This document shows, piece by piece, positions 35,464 to 44,826 of a stretch of 64,000 nucleotides of DNA (positions are counted from its first letter, which is position 1; each line of letters starts with the position of its first letter). Origin of the DNA: Chryseosolibacter histidinae (lineage in GTDB: Bacteria; Bacteroidota; Bacteroidia; Cytophagales; Cyclobacteriaceae); the NCBI RefSeq assembly GCF_018598225.1, contig NZ_JAHESF010000004.1:186001-250000 (forward strand). Reading direction: 5' to 3'. The notes below the pieces were generated by a model, which was given only the letters and a program-made list of their open reading frames with translations, did not search any database and was not told the origin of the DNA. Made by a program: the position numbers and the translations under genes.

Positions 35464-35509
35464 GTAGCTATCTGGCTACAAATATAATAACATGAAGCTA
35501 TTTGGCTAC
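35464..35509 (-). promoter_or_regulatory. ArsR promoter with two operators
   Basis: Two copies of the same inverted repeat lie on both sides of a Bacteroidota -7 element. Site 1 is GTAGC-TATCTG-GCTAC (35464-35479), site 2 is GAAGC-TATTTG-GCTAC (35494-35509), 12 of 16... of the arms identical and the centres exactly 30 bp (three helical turns) apart. On the minus strand TATATTTG (35479-35486) matches TAnnTTTG. Site 1 covers the transcription start and site 2 the upstream region, as expected for repression by a dimeric ArsR protein. Confidence 0.7.
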
Positions 35510-35796
35510 ATATCTGATCAAAAATATTTTACAAATCTTTAAAAAGGCCTTAAACACAAGAATTTAGGGGTTTTTATGGCTGAACCGGCCTTTTGTTGCC
35601 CGGTCAGATGATCGACTTTTTAAGGTGTTTTTGCCTAAAGGTGGCTTGAGATGATCGCTGAAGGATCGGTTTGAGTGTCGTTTTGATGTTTTTCATGGCC
35701 TTTGATTTAATGTATGAAAGATACCATGATCGCTTAGGCCCAACGTTACACATAAACGGGAAGGATTTATATCATTTACATCAAGACAAGAAAAGA

Positions 35797-35895
35797 GTTG
35801 TTGGTGAAGAACACCAACAACGGCGCAGAAGAACACCAACAACGGCACACCAACAACCCCGGTGCTGTTGTTCCTCGCCAACAACACACCCAATC
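35797..35895. repeat. CACCAACAAC array with 25-bp hairpin
   Basis: It begins with the hairpin GTTGTTGGTG, loop AAGAA, CACCAACAAC (35797-35821), the exact reverse complement of the hairpin at 26497-26521. Then AACACCAACAACGGC, ACACCAACAACCCC, TTGTTCC, CCAACAACACACC and AATCAACAACGGGC follow as degenerate units. The preceding 35510-35796 contains no gene I can support; a 118-residue open frame that overlaps the array is not protein-like. Confidence 0.65.
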
Positions 35896-35902
35896 AACAA
35901 CG

Positions 35903-35945
35903 GGCAAAAAAAACAGGCAGCCTCAAATTCAGAGACTGCCTGTTT
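35903..35945 (-). terminator. Terminator of the GH5 gene
   Basis: On the minus strand AAACAGGCAG and CTGCCTGTTT form a 10-bp perfect stem with a 15-nt loop (35911-35945), followed by a run of T (the A-tract at 35906-35913 on the plus strand). It lies 21 bp after the stop codon of the GH5 gene at 35967. Confidence 0.85.
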
Positions 35946-35966
35946 AATAAGCACACTGGCGAAACT

Positions 35967-38900
35967 CTATTTAATCAGAAGCTTCCTCGATACTGTTTTA
36001 CCTTTTCCTTTTACAATCACTGTATAAGAACCGCTTCGCAGCGATGAAATATTGATCTCATATTTGCTGCCTCCCTTTATACCCTGTGCTTTTACAGGGT
36101 TGCCAACGAGGTCGAGGATCCTCAGCTCAACCTCTGCATCACGGAAGTAAGACAGGTCTATGGAAACAGTTTGGCTGGCAGGATTGGGATACAATGCAAC
36201 CCCGGTTTCGTCTGACTGCTCTGAAGCTAACTTCGCCGTTGGTGCCAGTGCGCTTGAAGATGCCTGGCAAAAGCCGGAGCTCGTTGCTCTCAGGTTGATA
36301 AAATCCTGGGTGAGCATGTAGCCCGAGCTGCTGGCATTCTTACCGGCAACGGTTAAGCGGAGCTTTTGCTGACCCGTGTACAACGTGACATTGCCGGCCA
36401 GGAATACTTCTTTATACTGTTCGGTAGCGCTGTATTGGTCAACCACCGGTCCTTTTGCATAGCCATTGGCATAGAGCTGAAAATTTCCGCGGTCCGGCCC
36501 CGCTTTGTAACGCAGGTAAACATCATAGGTAACAACGCCCGAATGTGCTATGGTATACTCCACAAAATCTCCGGCGCCATCGCTATTGAGTCTGGTCCAG
36601 CGCCCGCCACTGGCTGCGGCATCGTTGATAATGGAGGCAGTTGCTCCGTTTTGCCACCGGCTCAGAACCTCTGCTTCGCGGATGGTGTTGCCTGCCGAGA
36701 TTGAAATAGTGCGTTGAACAGTGTGCGTGGCGTTATCGTTATCTGTCACCGTGAGCGCAACGGTATAGGTACCGCAATTGCTGTAGGTATGACTGGCGGA
36801 TACACCACTGCCAGTAGTGCCATCACCAAAGTCCCAGCTGTAACCCGTGATGGTGCCATCGTAATCTGCACTGGCCGATGCGTCAAACGTTGCGTTCAGC
36901 CCGGTCAATGAAGCGGTAAATGATGCGATCGGAGGCGTATGGCAACTGCCGGAGCCAGGCACTTTCAGGTGGATAAGATCCTGTGTGAGGAGATAGCCCG
37001 CGCTGCTGGCATTCTTTCCGGCAACGGTAAAGCGGAGCTTCTGCTGACCTGTATATAAGGTGACGTTGCTGGCCAGCAATACTTCTTTATAGTGCTCGGT
37101 GGCGCTGTACTGGTCAACCACCGATCCTTTTGCGAAGCCATTGACGTACATCTGAAAATTTCCCCGGTCCGGTCCTGCTTTATAACGCAGGTAAACATCA
37201 TAGACAACGGTACCCGAATGTGTAAATGAATATTCTACAAAATCTCCCACGCCATCGCTGTTGATCCTGACCCAGCTTCCGCCACTGGCCGCTGCTATGT
37301 CGTTGACAACCGTAGCAGTTGCCCCGCTTTGCCACCGGCTCTGCACCTCTGCTTCGCGTAAGCTGCCGCCCGCAGAAACTGTAACGATACGTTTCAAGGT
37401 GTGCGTGGCATTGTCGTCATCCACAACGGTGAGCGTAACAGGATAAGTGCCGCAACCACTGTATGTGTGGCTCACCGTTACACCACTGCCAGCGGAGCCA
37501 TCACCAAAGTCCCAGCTATAACTTGTGATCGTGCCATCCACATCTGCGCTTGCTGAACCATTCAAGGTCAGCGTCAGATTCGATGCTGTCTGGGTGAATG
37601 ATGCCGTTGGCGGATAATTCTCTCCACCACCAGGCTGCTGATAATTCCGCATCTGATACAACCAGTCTTTCATGAACTGTCCCTGGTTCTCGCCACTCAT
37701 AATATTCCAGTTATAGTCGAAGATCTGCGGCTTCCAGAAGTTGTCAAAGATGAATCCCTGCCAGCTGATGTGCGGGTGACCATCCATGTAAGTTCTGAAA
37801 GGTTGTCCCCACCCGGAGGTTGTTCCGTTGGTGACGTTGTTGGAGTACTCTGCGCTTGAATTCCAACCGAACTCCGTCAGTGTAACGGGTACGGTATTGG
37901 CGGCAGTTCCGAATTTTGCATCGAGGCCGGCGGTGCTTGCCGCTCCCTGGTTCGGGTAAACGTGATACACATAAACGATATTACCACCAGCTATCGGGTC
38001 GGCTGCGGCTTCATTCACGCGTGTGCTCCACTGCGGACTGCCCATAAAAATGAGGTTGTTGGGAGCGTAGGCACGGATGGTGTCTACCACAGGCTGGATG
38101 TATTCTTTCCAGCAGCTCCAGCAATCCGGACTCACAGGCTCGTTAAACACTTCAAAGATCACGTTGGGGATATTGGCGTAACGCGGTGCCACGTATTTCC
38201 AAAACTCCATTACCCTGGCCTGTGTAATTCCGCCGCTTCCGTTGTAATCGAAGTTAGAAACGTAATGAAGGTCCACGATCACATACTGGTTCTGGGCAAT
38301 GGCCTGCTGAACGTAGGGATCGATGTGCAGCTCGAAGCTGGTGGCAGGGTTGCGCACTTTCGCGGTAGTAACGGGTAGTCTCAGCACACGTGAGTACCAG
38401 CCACGGGTTGTATCACCTTGCCATGCAATGATCTCGTCCAGTGGCTTCCGGTTGCAATACTCACACTCGTTGTTGTGTTCGTTAGGAAGTACAGAGACAC
38501 CGCGGAGGGTCACCAGGTTTCCTTGCGGATCTTTGATCTTGTTGCCATCCACGTGCAGCCAGGGTTTCAGCCTGGAAGGAACAACGGGAGGTGTGGAAGG
38601 GGTGAATGAAAGATAGTTCAGGCTGAAAGATCCGCCGCCAAACTCGAGACGCAGTATCTGGTTGCTTGCTGCTGCGAGACTCACATTCCGCAATGTGATC
38701 GTTCCCCAGTCATAGGCGTCGCCGGTATAACCGGGAACCACCGTTCCTAAAATCGTACCGCCCAGTATAACGGTGATACTTTTAGTTTGAATAGAAGAAT
38801 TGCTGCTGGAGATCCTGAACTTGATGTCGTACGTGCCGGCTGTGATTGTGGCAACGGAATACTCCAGCCATTCACCGGCGGCAATCGCATTCACATGATG

Positions 38901-40379
38901 CCCACCCACCGAATCTGTGGGAGCACTGATATCCACACCGTTAGATCGATAGACGCTTCCATTGTTGACAGAGTCGGTATCATGGTAGGCAATACCTTCG
39001 CCACCATAGTCATAATTTTCTGCCTGGATCACCCCGGGGATAACATGTGTTGTGAAGGGCGACCTTCCCTGACCATCCACAGAAACAATTTGCTGCTGAT
39101 CATCAGCCGTGTTTACACTGTCTGCCACCGTTAACGTCACAGTATAGGTGCCGTTCGCTGCATATGTATGATTCACGGTAATACCAGTGCCCTGAGTGCC
39201 GTCGCCAAAATCCCATGTATAGGTCGCAATAGGATTATTGCCGTCCGAGCTTCTTGTGGCATCAAAATTTGTAGTGAGCCCTGTGGTCTTGTGGGTGAAG
39301 GCTGCTGTGGGCGGATAGGCAAAAGCGCCACCCGGCTGTTGATGATACCGCTTTTCATACAGCCAGTCCTTGAGGAACTGTCCCTGGTTCTCGCCACTCA
39401 TCAGGTTCCAGCCGTAATCAAAAACCTGTGGCTTCCAGAAATTATCAAAAATAAAACCCTGCCAGCTGATCTGCGGATTGGCGTCCATGTACTCCCTGAA
39501 GGGTTGGCCCCATCCTGAAGTTGTTCCATAGGTGACGCTGTTGGAGAATTCCGCGCTTGAATTCCAGCCGAACTCGGTGAGCGTAATGGGTATGGTTTGT
39601 GACGCATTGCCAAACTTCGCATCGAGGTTGGTTGCGCTGGCTGCGCCCTGGTTGGGGTACAGGTGATAAACATAAACGATGTTGTTGCCGGCAATGGGAT
39701 TGGTTACGGCTTCGTTTACCCGTGTGCTCCATTGGGGGTTGCCCATGAAGATGAGGTTGTTGGGTGCAACGGCACGGATGGAATCCACCACGGGCTGAAT
39801 GTATTCCTTCCAGCAGGTCCAGCAATCCGGACTGATGGGCTCGTTAAAGACCTCAAAGATCACGTTGGGATTATTGGCATAACGGGGTGCCACGTATTTC
39901 CAAAAATCCATAACCCTCGACTGCGGGATGCCGCTGCTGCCGTTATAGCTGAAATTGGCTACGAGCTGAAGGTCAACGATCACGTATTGCCCCAGGGCAA
40001 CGGCCTGCTGCACGAACGGATCGATGTGTGTAGCAAAACTGGTGGCCGGGTCCTGCACCTTGGCTGTGGTAATGGGCAACCGCACAATGCGTGAGTACCA
40101 GCCCCGGGTTGAATCGGCCTGCCAGGCGATGATCTCGCTGAGGGGCTTCCGGTTGCAATAATTACATTCGTTGTTGTGCTCGTTGGGAAGCACAGAAACG
40201 CCGCGCAAGGTTACCGGATTTCCCTCCGGATCCCTGATCTGATTACCGTCCACATGAAGCCATGGCTTCTGGGCAACGGCGAAAGTGCTCATGAACAAAA
40301 GCACGATGCCAATAAGGCATAGTTTGGGCGATCGTTTTAAAACCGCCCGGGTGACACATTCCCTGGTAAAATTTTTCAT
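35967..40379 (-). CDS. Large secreted bi-catalytic GH5 glycanase with PKD/CBM modules and T9SS sorting domain
   Basis: A 1470-residue protein from the ATG at 40379 (MKNFTREC; an upstream ATG at 40391 adds four residues). Positions are given for the 1474-residue numbering. Signal peptide about 1-40, GH5 domain 1 about 42-353, PKD about 355-440, CBM6-like about 446-600, GH5 domain 2 about 607-920, PKD about 925-1005, CBM-like about 1007-1145, PKD about 1153-1235, CBM-like about 1238-1370, and a type IX sorting domain about 1394-1474 (VALYPNPASQTVSI). Both GH5 copies keep the acid/base glutamate (E184 and E751 in VFNEP) and the nucleophile (E273 and E840 in LTEFGW), exactly 567 residues apart. 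Copy 2 has the conserved His709 (VDLH); copy 1 has Gln142. The enzyme probably cleaves a beta-1,4-glucan or mannan outside the cell. Confidence 0.95.
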   Translation of the reverse strand: MKNFTRECVTRAVLKRSPKLCLIGIVLLFMSTFAVAQKPWLHVDGNQIRDPEGNPVTLRGVSVLPNEHNNECNYCNRKPLSEIIAWQADSTRGWYSRIVRLPITTAKVQDPATSFATHIDPFVQQAVALGQYVIVDLQLVANFSYNGSSGIPQSRVMDFWKYVAPRYANNPNVIFEVFNEPISPDCWTCWKEYIQPVVDSIRAVAPNNLIFMGNPQWSTRVNEAVTNPIAGNNIVYVYHLYPNQGAASATNLDAKFGNASQTIPITLTEFGWNSSAEFSNSVTYGTTSGWGQPFREYMDANPQISWQGFIFDNFWKPQVFDYGWNLMSGENQGQFLKDWLYEKRYHQQPGGAFAYPPTAAFTHKTTGLTTNFDATRSSDGNNPIATYTWDFGDGTQGTGITVNHTYAANGTYTVTLTVADSVNTADDQQQIVSVDGQGRSPFTTHVIPGVIQAENYDYGGEGIAYHDTDSVNNGSVYRSNGVDISAPTDSVGGHHVNAIAAGEWLEYSVATITAGTYDIKFRISSSNSSIQTKSITVILGGTILGTVVPGYTGDAYDWGTITLRNVSLAAASNQILRLEFGGGSFSLNYLSFTPSTPPVVPSRLKPWLHVDGNKIKDPQGNLVTLRGVSVLPNEHNNECEYCNRKPLDEIIAWQGDTTRGWYSRVLRLPVTTAKVRNPATSFELHIDPYVQQAIAQNQYVIVDLHYVSNFDYNGSGGITQARVMEFWKYVAPRYANIPNVIFEVFNEPVSPDCWSCWKEYIQPVVDTIRAYAPNNLIFMGSPQWSTRVNEAAADPIAGGNIVYVYHVYPNQGAASTAGLDAKFGTAANTVPVTLTEFGWNSSAEYSNNVTNGTTSGWGQPFRTYMDGHPHISWQGFIFDNFWKPQIFDYNWNIMSGENQGQFMKDWLYQMRNYQQPGGGENYPPTASFTQTASNLTLTLNGSASADVDGTITSYSWDFGDGSAGSGVTVSHTYSGCGTYPVTLTVVDDDNATHTLKRIVTVSAGGSLREAEVQSRWQSGATATVVNDIAAASGGSWVRINSDGVGDFVEYSFTHSGTVVYDVYLRYKAGPDRGNFQMYVNGFAKGSVVDQYSATEHYKEVLLASNVTLYTGQQKLRFTVAGKNASSAGYLLTQDLIHLKVPGSGSCHTPPIASFTASLTGLNATFDASASADYDGTITGYSWDFGDGTTGSGVSASHTYSNCGTYTVALTVTDNDNATHTVQRTISISAGNTIREAEVLSRWQNGATASIINDAAASGGRWTRLNSDGAGDFVEYTIAHSGVVTYDVYLRYKAGPDRGNFQLYANGYAKGPVVDQYSATEQYKEVFLAGNVTLYTGQQKLRLTVAGKNASSSGYMLTQDFINLRATSSGFCQASSSALAPTAKLASEQSDETGVALYPNPASQTVSIDLSYFRDAEVELRILDLVGNPVKAQGIKGGSKYEINISSLRSGSYTVIVKGKGKTVSRKLLIK

Positions 40380-40475
40380 TGGGCTTAACATTAGGTAGAT
40401 GAAAGCGATCTGCTTGTTGGAATCACAGACCGTGTTTTATTAAATCAAATCTCGCGTAGGGAGTAGAATAGGGGG

Positions 40476-40513
40476 GTGAAATATCTTCCAAAGGGGATGA
40501 AATATCATCCAAA
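40476..40513 (-). promoter_or_regulatory. Candidate activator site (21-bp-spaced direct repeat) upstream of the GH5 gene
   Basis: TGAAATATCTTCCAAA (40477-40492) and TGAAATATCATCCAAA (40498-40513) differ at one base in 16 and are offset by 21 bp, i.e. two helical turns on one DNA face. The pair lies just after the stop of the hybrid two-component regulator and 98-134 bp before the GH5 start. AraC-type output domains of such regulators bind direct repeats, so this is the probable site of that regulator. Confidence 0.6.
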
Positions 40514-40524
40514 ACCTGCGTTTT

Positions 40525-43500
40525 TCAGCGTACGGCTTTGGTTTCAAATTTTTGTGGATCCGCCGGTGTTCCGGTAAACTCGGTTGGTAAAACACCGAAC
40601 TGCTTCTTAAAAGCCTGGCTGAAATATTTGGGGTCCGCAAAACCTACCATCATGGCCACTTCGCTTACCGGGTATTGCCTGGCGGATAAAAGCTGCGCGG
40701 CCCGTTTCATACGAATGTCGCGGATGAACTGATTGCCGGAGATCCCGAGCAAACCCTGCAGCTTCCGGTAAAGATTGGTTTGACTCATACCCATCTCCCG
40801 GCAAAACCGTTCTATGTTAAACTGGCAGTTATCCATATTGTCTTCAACAACCTCCACCGCCTTTTTCAGAAAGATCTCATCCATGGAAGGCACGGCAGGA
40901 GCCGCCGGACTGGTGATGAAGTTGTTATACAGCTTGCGTTTGAGATTCTCCCGCAACACCACCATGTTCCTGAGCTTGGCGAGCAGAATGGCAACACTGA
41001 AAGGTTTGGTGATGTAATCATCGGCCAGCGAATGTTCAAACGCATTCAGCTGAAAATGCTCATCGGCCCGTGCGGTTAACAGGATCACGGCGATATGGCT
41101 GGTGCGGATATCATTCTTCAATGCCCGTGTCATTTCCACGCCGTCCATGTCTGGCATCATCACGTCGCTGATCACGATATCGGGGAAAAGATCAAGCGCT
41201 TGTTCCAATCCTCTTCTTCCGTTCTCTGCTTCCGCTATCTGAAAAAATGGCTCCAGGTTTTGCCGCAGATAACCGCGTATGTCTGCGTTATCCTCCACGA
41301 TCAATAACACGGGCAATTTTTCTGCTCTCTGTTCCGAAGCTTGTGGTATATGGTTTTCAGCATCGATGTCGTGCGGGACGTGCAATCCGGAAAATTTAAC
41401 CGGGAGGTCGTACTCACCGCGCTGGATCTCATGCGCCTGAAAAAAGTCATTGTTCACGGGCAACCAGACTGTAAACGTACTGCCTCTGCCGGCTTCGCTT
41501 TCCAGAACAATGTCACCATAATGCGATAGTGCAAGTTGCCGGGCAAGAGACAAACCTATGCCTGAGCCATCTTTCGGCCATTGTTTACTTTCGATGCGGT
41601 AAAACCTGTCGAATATTTTTGCCTGCAGCTCTTTAGGGATGCCGAGGCCGCTATCCTGAACACTGATGGCGGCAAAAACAATGTTGCCTTTTTTCTTTTT
41701 TTGGAGGTGACGCGGCACCCGCGAGAGATCACCAGCATGCCACTCGATCTTCACATGGATGACTCCGCGCTCGCCGGTATATTTAAATGCGTTGGAAAGC
41801 AGGTTGAGCAGTATTTTCTCCAGCTTGTCATGATCAAAAAAAACTTTTGTCTCTGGCTCCGCGGCATCGAGAGAATACCGGATCGCTTTCCTTTCGGCGT
41901 GATATTGAAACGCATCTTTCAGCACTTTACAAAATGCCACGAGGTCTCCTTCGGCCACTTTCAGTTTTGTGAAACCGGCATCCAGCTCGTAAATGTGCAT
42001 GAGCTGGTCAATGAGCTTCAGCAGGCGTTGGCCATTTTTATACATCAGCCCCAGCAGGTTTCTGTTCTCACCCTGCCATGTTTCTGAAGCGGTGTTGAGC
42101 TGGTTCAGCGGACCCAGTATAAGCGTCAGCGGTGTCCTGAATTCATGGGAGATATTGGCATAAAACCGAAGCTTCATCTCATCCATCTCCAGGCGGTTCC
42201 GGATCTTCATACGCTGCACCAATACTCTCCGAAGTATAAAAAGCAGGGCTATCGCGACAAGCGCATAACACGTTTTGGCCCACCAGGTTTTCCAGAACGG
42301 CGGCGTGATGATCAATGTCATGGAAGCACCTTCTTCGTTCCACACGCCATCATTGTTGGCCGCTTTCACCTTCAGCACATAGGTGCCGGCATCGAGGTTG
42401 GTATACGTTGCCCTCCGCTGTGATCCGATATAATTCCAGTCTTGATCGAAGCCTTCCAATTTGTAGGCATACTGATTCTTCTCAGGGAAAGTGTAGTTCA
42501 ACGCCACAAACTCAAAAGAGAAAACCGATTGACGGTGAGACAAGGTGAGCTCACGAACCTCGGTGATGTTTTTATTGAGCGGGGAATTCTCCTGTGCTGC
42601 ATGCACCGGTTTGTTGAAGATCTGCAGTTCCGTAAAGTAAACCGGAGGCACCACCGCGTTATCTTTCATGCTATCGGGATGAAAAAAATTCAATCCGTCT
42701 ACCCCGCCAAAATAGATCTCGCCTTTGTTGTTGGTGTAACATGACAAACGGTTAAAGGAGTTGCTTTGAAGACCATCAGACACCCCGTAATTCCGGAAAG
42801 TTTTTTTACGCACGTCAAACTTCGCAACACCATTGTTGGTGCTGATCCAAAGGTTGCCTGCTTTGTCTTCGGCAATGGCCTGCACAACATCGCTAGGCAT
42901 TCCATCTTTCAGGGAGTAGACCGTAAACTTTTTTTCCTTCCGGTGAAATTGGTTCAATCCTCCACTCGTGCCGATCCATAGATCTCCATTTGAGTCTTCA
43001 AAAATACAGTTGACAATATTGTTGCTGATGCAGCCGGGTGTCTGATCGGAGGTGAACCGCGAAAAATTGTCTTTTGCGCGATCGTACAAATTCAATCCAC
43101 TTCCTTCTGTGCCTACCCAGAGATTGCCGCTGCGGTCTTCATAGATCGCAAAAATGATCGTGTGGCTGATGCTGCCATCATTTGTCGAGGGCAGATAATG
43201 TTTGAACGATTTGTTAGTGGGATTGTAAGCAACAAGACCCTGGCCCCACGTGCCCATCCAGAGCAGACCCTGAGAATCTTCACGGATAGCCGCCACGTGA
43301 TTGATGTCGGTATCAAATTGAAGCGGATAGAATTTGTTTTTTTGCTTGTCATAAACAGAAGCACCTCCGTAGAAACCACCCACCCAAAGGTTGCCTCTCC
43401 TGTCATGATAAATGCAGAGCGGATAACTGCCGCGGGCGCTGGTTTTGTCGGTGGCATCCGGGAGCAAATATTTTATAGTCTGGCTATTCTTATTGTAAAG

Positions 43501-44682
43501 ATTCAGTCCGCCTCCATCAGTACCTATGAACAGATCGCCTTCTTCGTCTTCATAAACCGACAGCACATTGTTGTTGTTAAGCGATGGATGGTTCGCCTCC
43601 TTTTTTAATACATGGAATTTAGTGGTCACACTGCTCCAGAAATTTACGCCGCCACTAAAGGTTCCCACCCACATATTGGCCTGCCGGTCTTTGTAAATGG
43701 TGTAGATCGATCCACTGTTCAGGCCGTCAGGGTTGGCTTCTTCATGAACGATGTGAGAAAATTTGTTGGCGTGCCGGTTTAAAATATTGATGCCGCCGTT
43801 CTGTGTTCCCACCCACAGATATCCCTTACCATCTTCCGCTATGGACAAAACATCGTTGTTGTTGATCCCGTCCTCTTTGCCGTGAGTGTACTGATATCGC
43901 GTAAACGTGCCGGAACTTCTGTCATAGCGGTTCAGTCCACCTTCCGTGGTGCCGATCCACAGCGTATGATCGCGATCGATAAAAAGTTTCTTTAAAAAAT
44001 CAGATCCTAAAGAATGCGGGTCATTTTTGTTGTACCGGTACCGTTCGAATTTATTTTTTTCCGGATGAAATGAGATCAGGCCCGCATTCCAGGTAGCCAC
44101 CCAGATATTTCCTTCCTGATCTTCGAGAATGTCTTCTATATCACGCTCATCGTCCGCGACACCGGGAAAGTCATATCTCAAAAAAGTTTTTGTTTCCGGG
44201 TGTAGTACATTCAGTCCGCTTCCTGTCCCGATCCAGATCCGTCCCCGGCTATCTTCGCGGATCACTTTTATTTTATTGGCACTCACGCCGGACTTCGGAT
44301 CCTGCCTGAACCTGGAAAAGGAATCCGTATCACGGTTGTACAGGTTCACACCGTCTTCTGTGCCTACCCACAGTCTTGCCTTGCTATCCTCAAAAACAGA
44401 TCGGATGTAATTGTGGCATAAGCTGCGCTCGTTCGCTGCATCATTTTTATACACCGTGATCTCGTAACCATCGTATTTGTTGAGGCCGTCACGCGTTCCA
44501 AACCACATGAACCCTTTTTCATCCTGTACGATGCAGGTGACGTTACTTTGAGAAAGCCCCTCTTGCCTGTTGATGTGCCTGAACGAATACTCCGGAAACT
44601 GGGCGTGCAGGGTAATGGATACAAAAAGAACAGATAATAAACAGCGGTATTTTAAAACAGACAGCGTGCAAAATTTAACCAT
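40525..44682 (-). CDS. Hybrid two-component system regulator (propeller sensor, kinase, receiver, AraC)
   Basis: A 1385-residue one-protein signalling system from the ATG at 44682 (MVKFCTLSVL), which gives a signal peptide ending LHAQ; the ATG at 44709 adds nine residues. Positions count from 44709: two 7-bladed beta-propellers of Reg_prop repeats about 35-730, Y_Y_Y domain about 735-803, one transmembrane helix about 813-833, HisKA with the phospho-acceptor in ISHEFRTPL near 855, HATPase about 940-1080, receiver about 1130-1245 (DVMMPDMDG near 1177) and AraC HTH about 1290-1385. In Bacteroidota such regulators sense oligosaccharides in the periplasm and activate neighbouring glycan genes. 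The GH5 gene lies 146 bp downstream on the same strand. Confidence 0.96.
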   Translation of the reverse strand: MVKFCTLSVLKYRCLLSVLFVSITLHAQFPEYSFRHINRQEGLSQSNVTCIVQDEKGFMWFGTRDGLNKYDGYEITVYKNDAANERSLCHNYIRSVFEDSKARLWVGTEDGVNLYNRDTDSFSRFRQDPKSGVSANKIKVIREDSRGRIWIGTGSGLNVLHPETKTFLRYDFPGVADDERDIEDILEDQEGNIWVATWNAGLISFHPEKNKFERYRYNKNDPHSLGSDFLKKLFIDRDHTLWIGTTEGGLNRYDRSSGTFTRYQYTHGKEDGINNNDVLSIAEDGKGYLWVGTQNGGINILNRHANKFSHIVHEEANPDGLNSGSIYTIYKDRQANMWVGTFSGGVNFWSSVTTKFHVLKKEANHPSLNNNNVLSVYEDEEGDLFIGTDGGGLNLYNKNSQTIKYLLPDATDKTSARGSYPLCIYHDRRGNLWVGGFYGGASVYDKQKNKFYPLQFDTDINHVAAIREDSQGLLWMGTWGQGLVAYNPTNKSFKHYLPSTNDGSISHTIIFAIYEDRSGNLWVGTEGSGLNLYDRAKDNFSRFTSDQTPGCISNNIVNCIFEDSNGDLWIGTSGGLNQFHRKEKKFTVYSLKDGMPSDVVQAIAEDKAGNLWISTNNGVAKFDVRKKTFRNYGVSDGLQSNSFNRLSCYTNNKGEIYFGGVDGLNFFHPDSMKDNAVVPPVYFTELQIFNKPVHAAQENSPLNKNITEVRELTLSHRQSVFSFEFVALNYTFPEKNQYAYKLEGFDQDWNYIGSQRRATYTNLDAGTYVLKVKAANNDGVWNEEGASMTLIITPPFWKTWWAKTCYALVAIALLFILRRVLVQRMKIRNRLEMDEMKLRFYANISHEFRTPLTLILGPLNQLNTASETWQGENRNLLGLMYKNGQRLLKLIDQLMHIYELDAGFTKLKVAEGDLVAFCKVLKDAFQYHAERKAIRYSLDAAEPETKVFFDHDKLEKILLNLLSNAFKYTGERGVIHVKIEWHAGDLSRVPRHLQKKKKGNIVFAAISVQDSGLGIPKELQAKIFDRFYRIESKQWPKDGSGIGLSLARQLALSHYGDIVLESEAGRGSTFTVWLPVNNDFFQAHEIQRGEYDLPVKFSGLHVPHDIDAENHIPQASEQRAEKLPVLLIVEDNADIRGYLRQNLEPFFQIAEAENGRRGLEQALDLFPDIVISDVMMPDMDGVEMTRALKNDIRTSHIAVILLTARADEHFQLNAFEHSLADDYITKPFSVAILLAKLRNMVVLRENLKRKLYNNFITSPAAPAVPSMDEIFLKKAVEVVEDNMDNCQFNIERFCREMGMSQTNLYRKLQGLLGISGNQFIRDIRMKRAAQLLSARQYPVSEVAMMVGFADPKYFSQAFKKQFGVLPTEFTGTPADPQKFETKAVR

Positions 44683-44744
44683 GGTGCTGTCGATCTGCCC
44701 TTTACTCATTGGTCGTCCGGATTCAATGGAATGTACAAATAAAA

Positions 44745-44777
44745 ATCAAATTCAATCGATTGAATTTGATCAAATTC
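44745..44777. promoter_or_regulatory. 26-bp perfect palindrome overlapping a 16-bp one
   Basis: ATCAAATTCAATC (44745-44757) is followed directly by its exact reverse complement (44758-44770), giving a 26-bp perfect palindrome with a central CGATCG-like ATCGAT. Its right arm also forms a second, overlapping perfect palindrome GAATTTGATCAAATTC (44762-44777). The motif ATCAAATTC thus occurs as a direct repeat 24 bp apart with an inverted copy between. It lies 63 bp upstream of the hybrid regulator's ATG, in its promoter region, and is probably an operator. The binding protein is unknown. Confidence 0.6.
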
Positions 44778-44826
44778 CGTTGTGACCCGGCAGACGTTGT
44801 TGTGCCCCGTTCTTTGTTGCTATTTT

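Noticed and set aside
35797-35895. Array considered as CRISPR
   Set aside because: Units are too short and degenerate, there are no uniform spacers and no cas genes in the window.
35671-36027. 118-residue open frame on the plus strand
   Set aside because: It runs through the CACCAACAAC array and antisense to the GH5 sorting domain, has no signal or domain and a composition dictated by the repeats.
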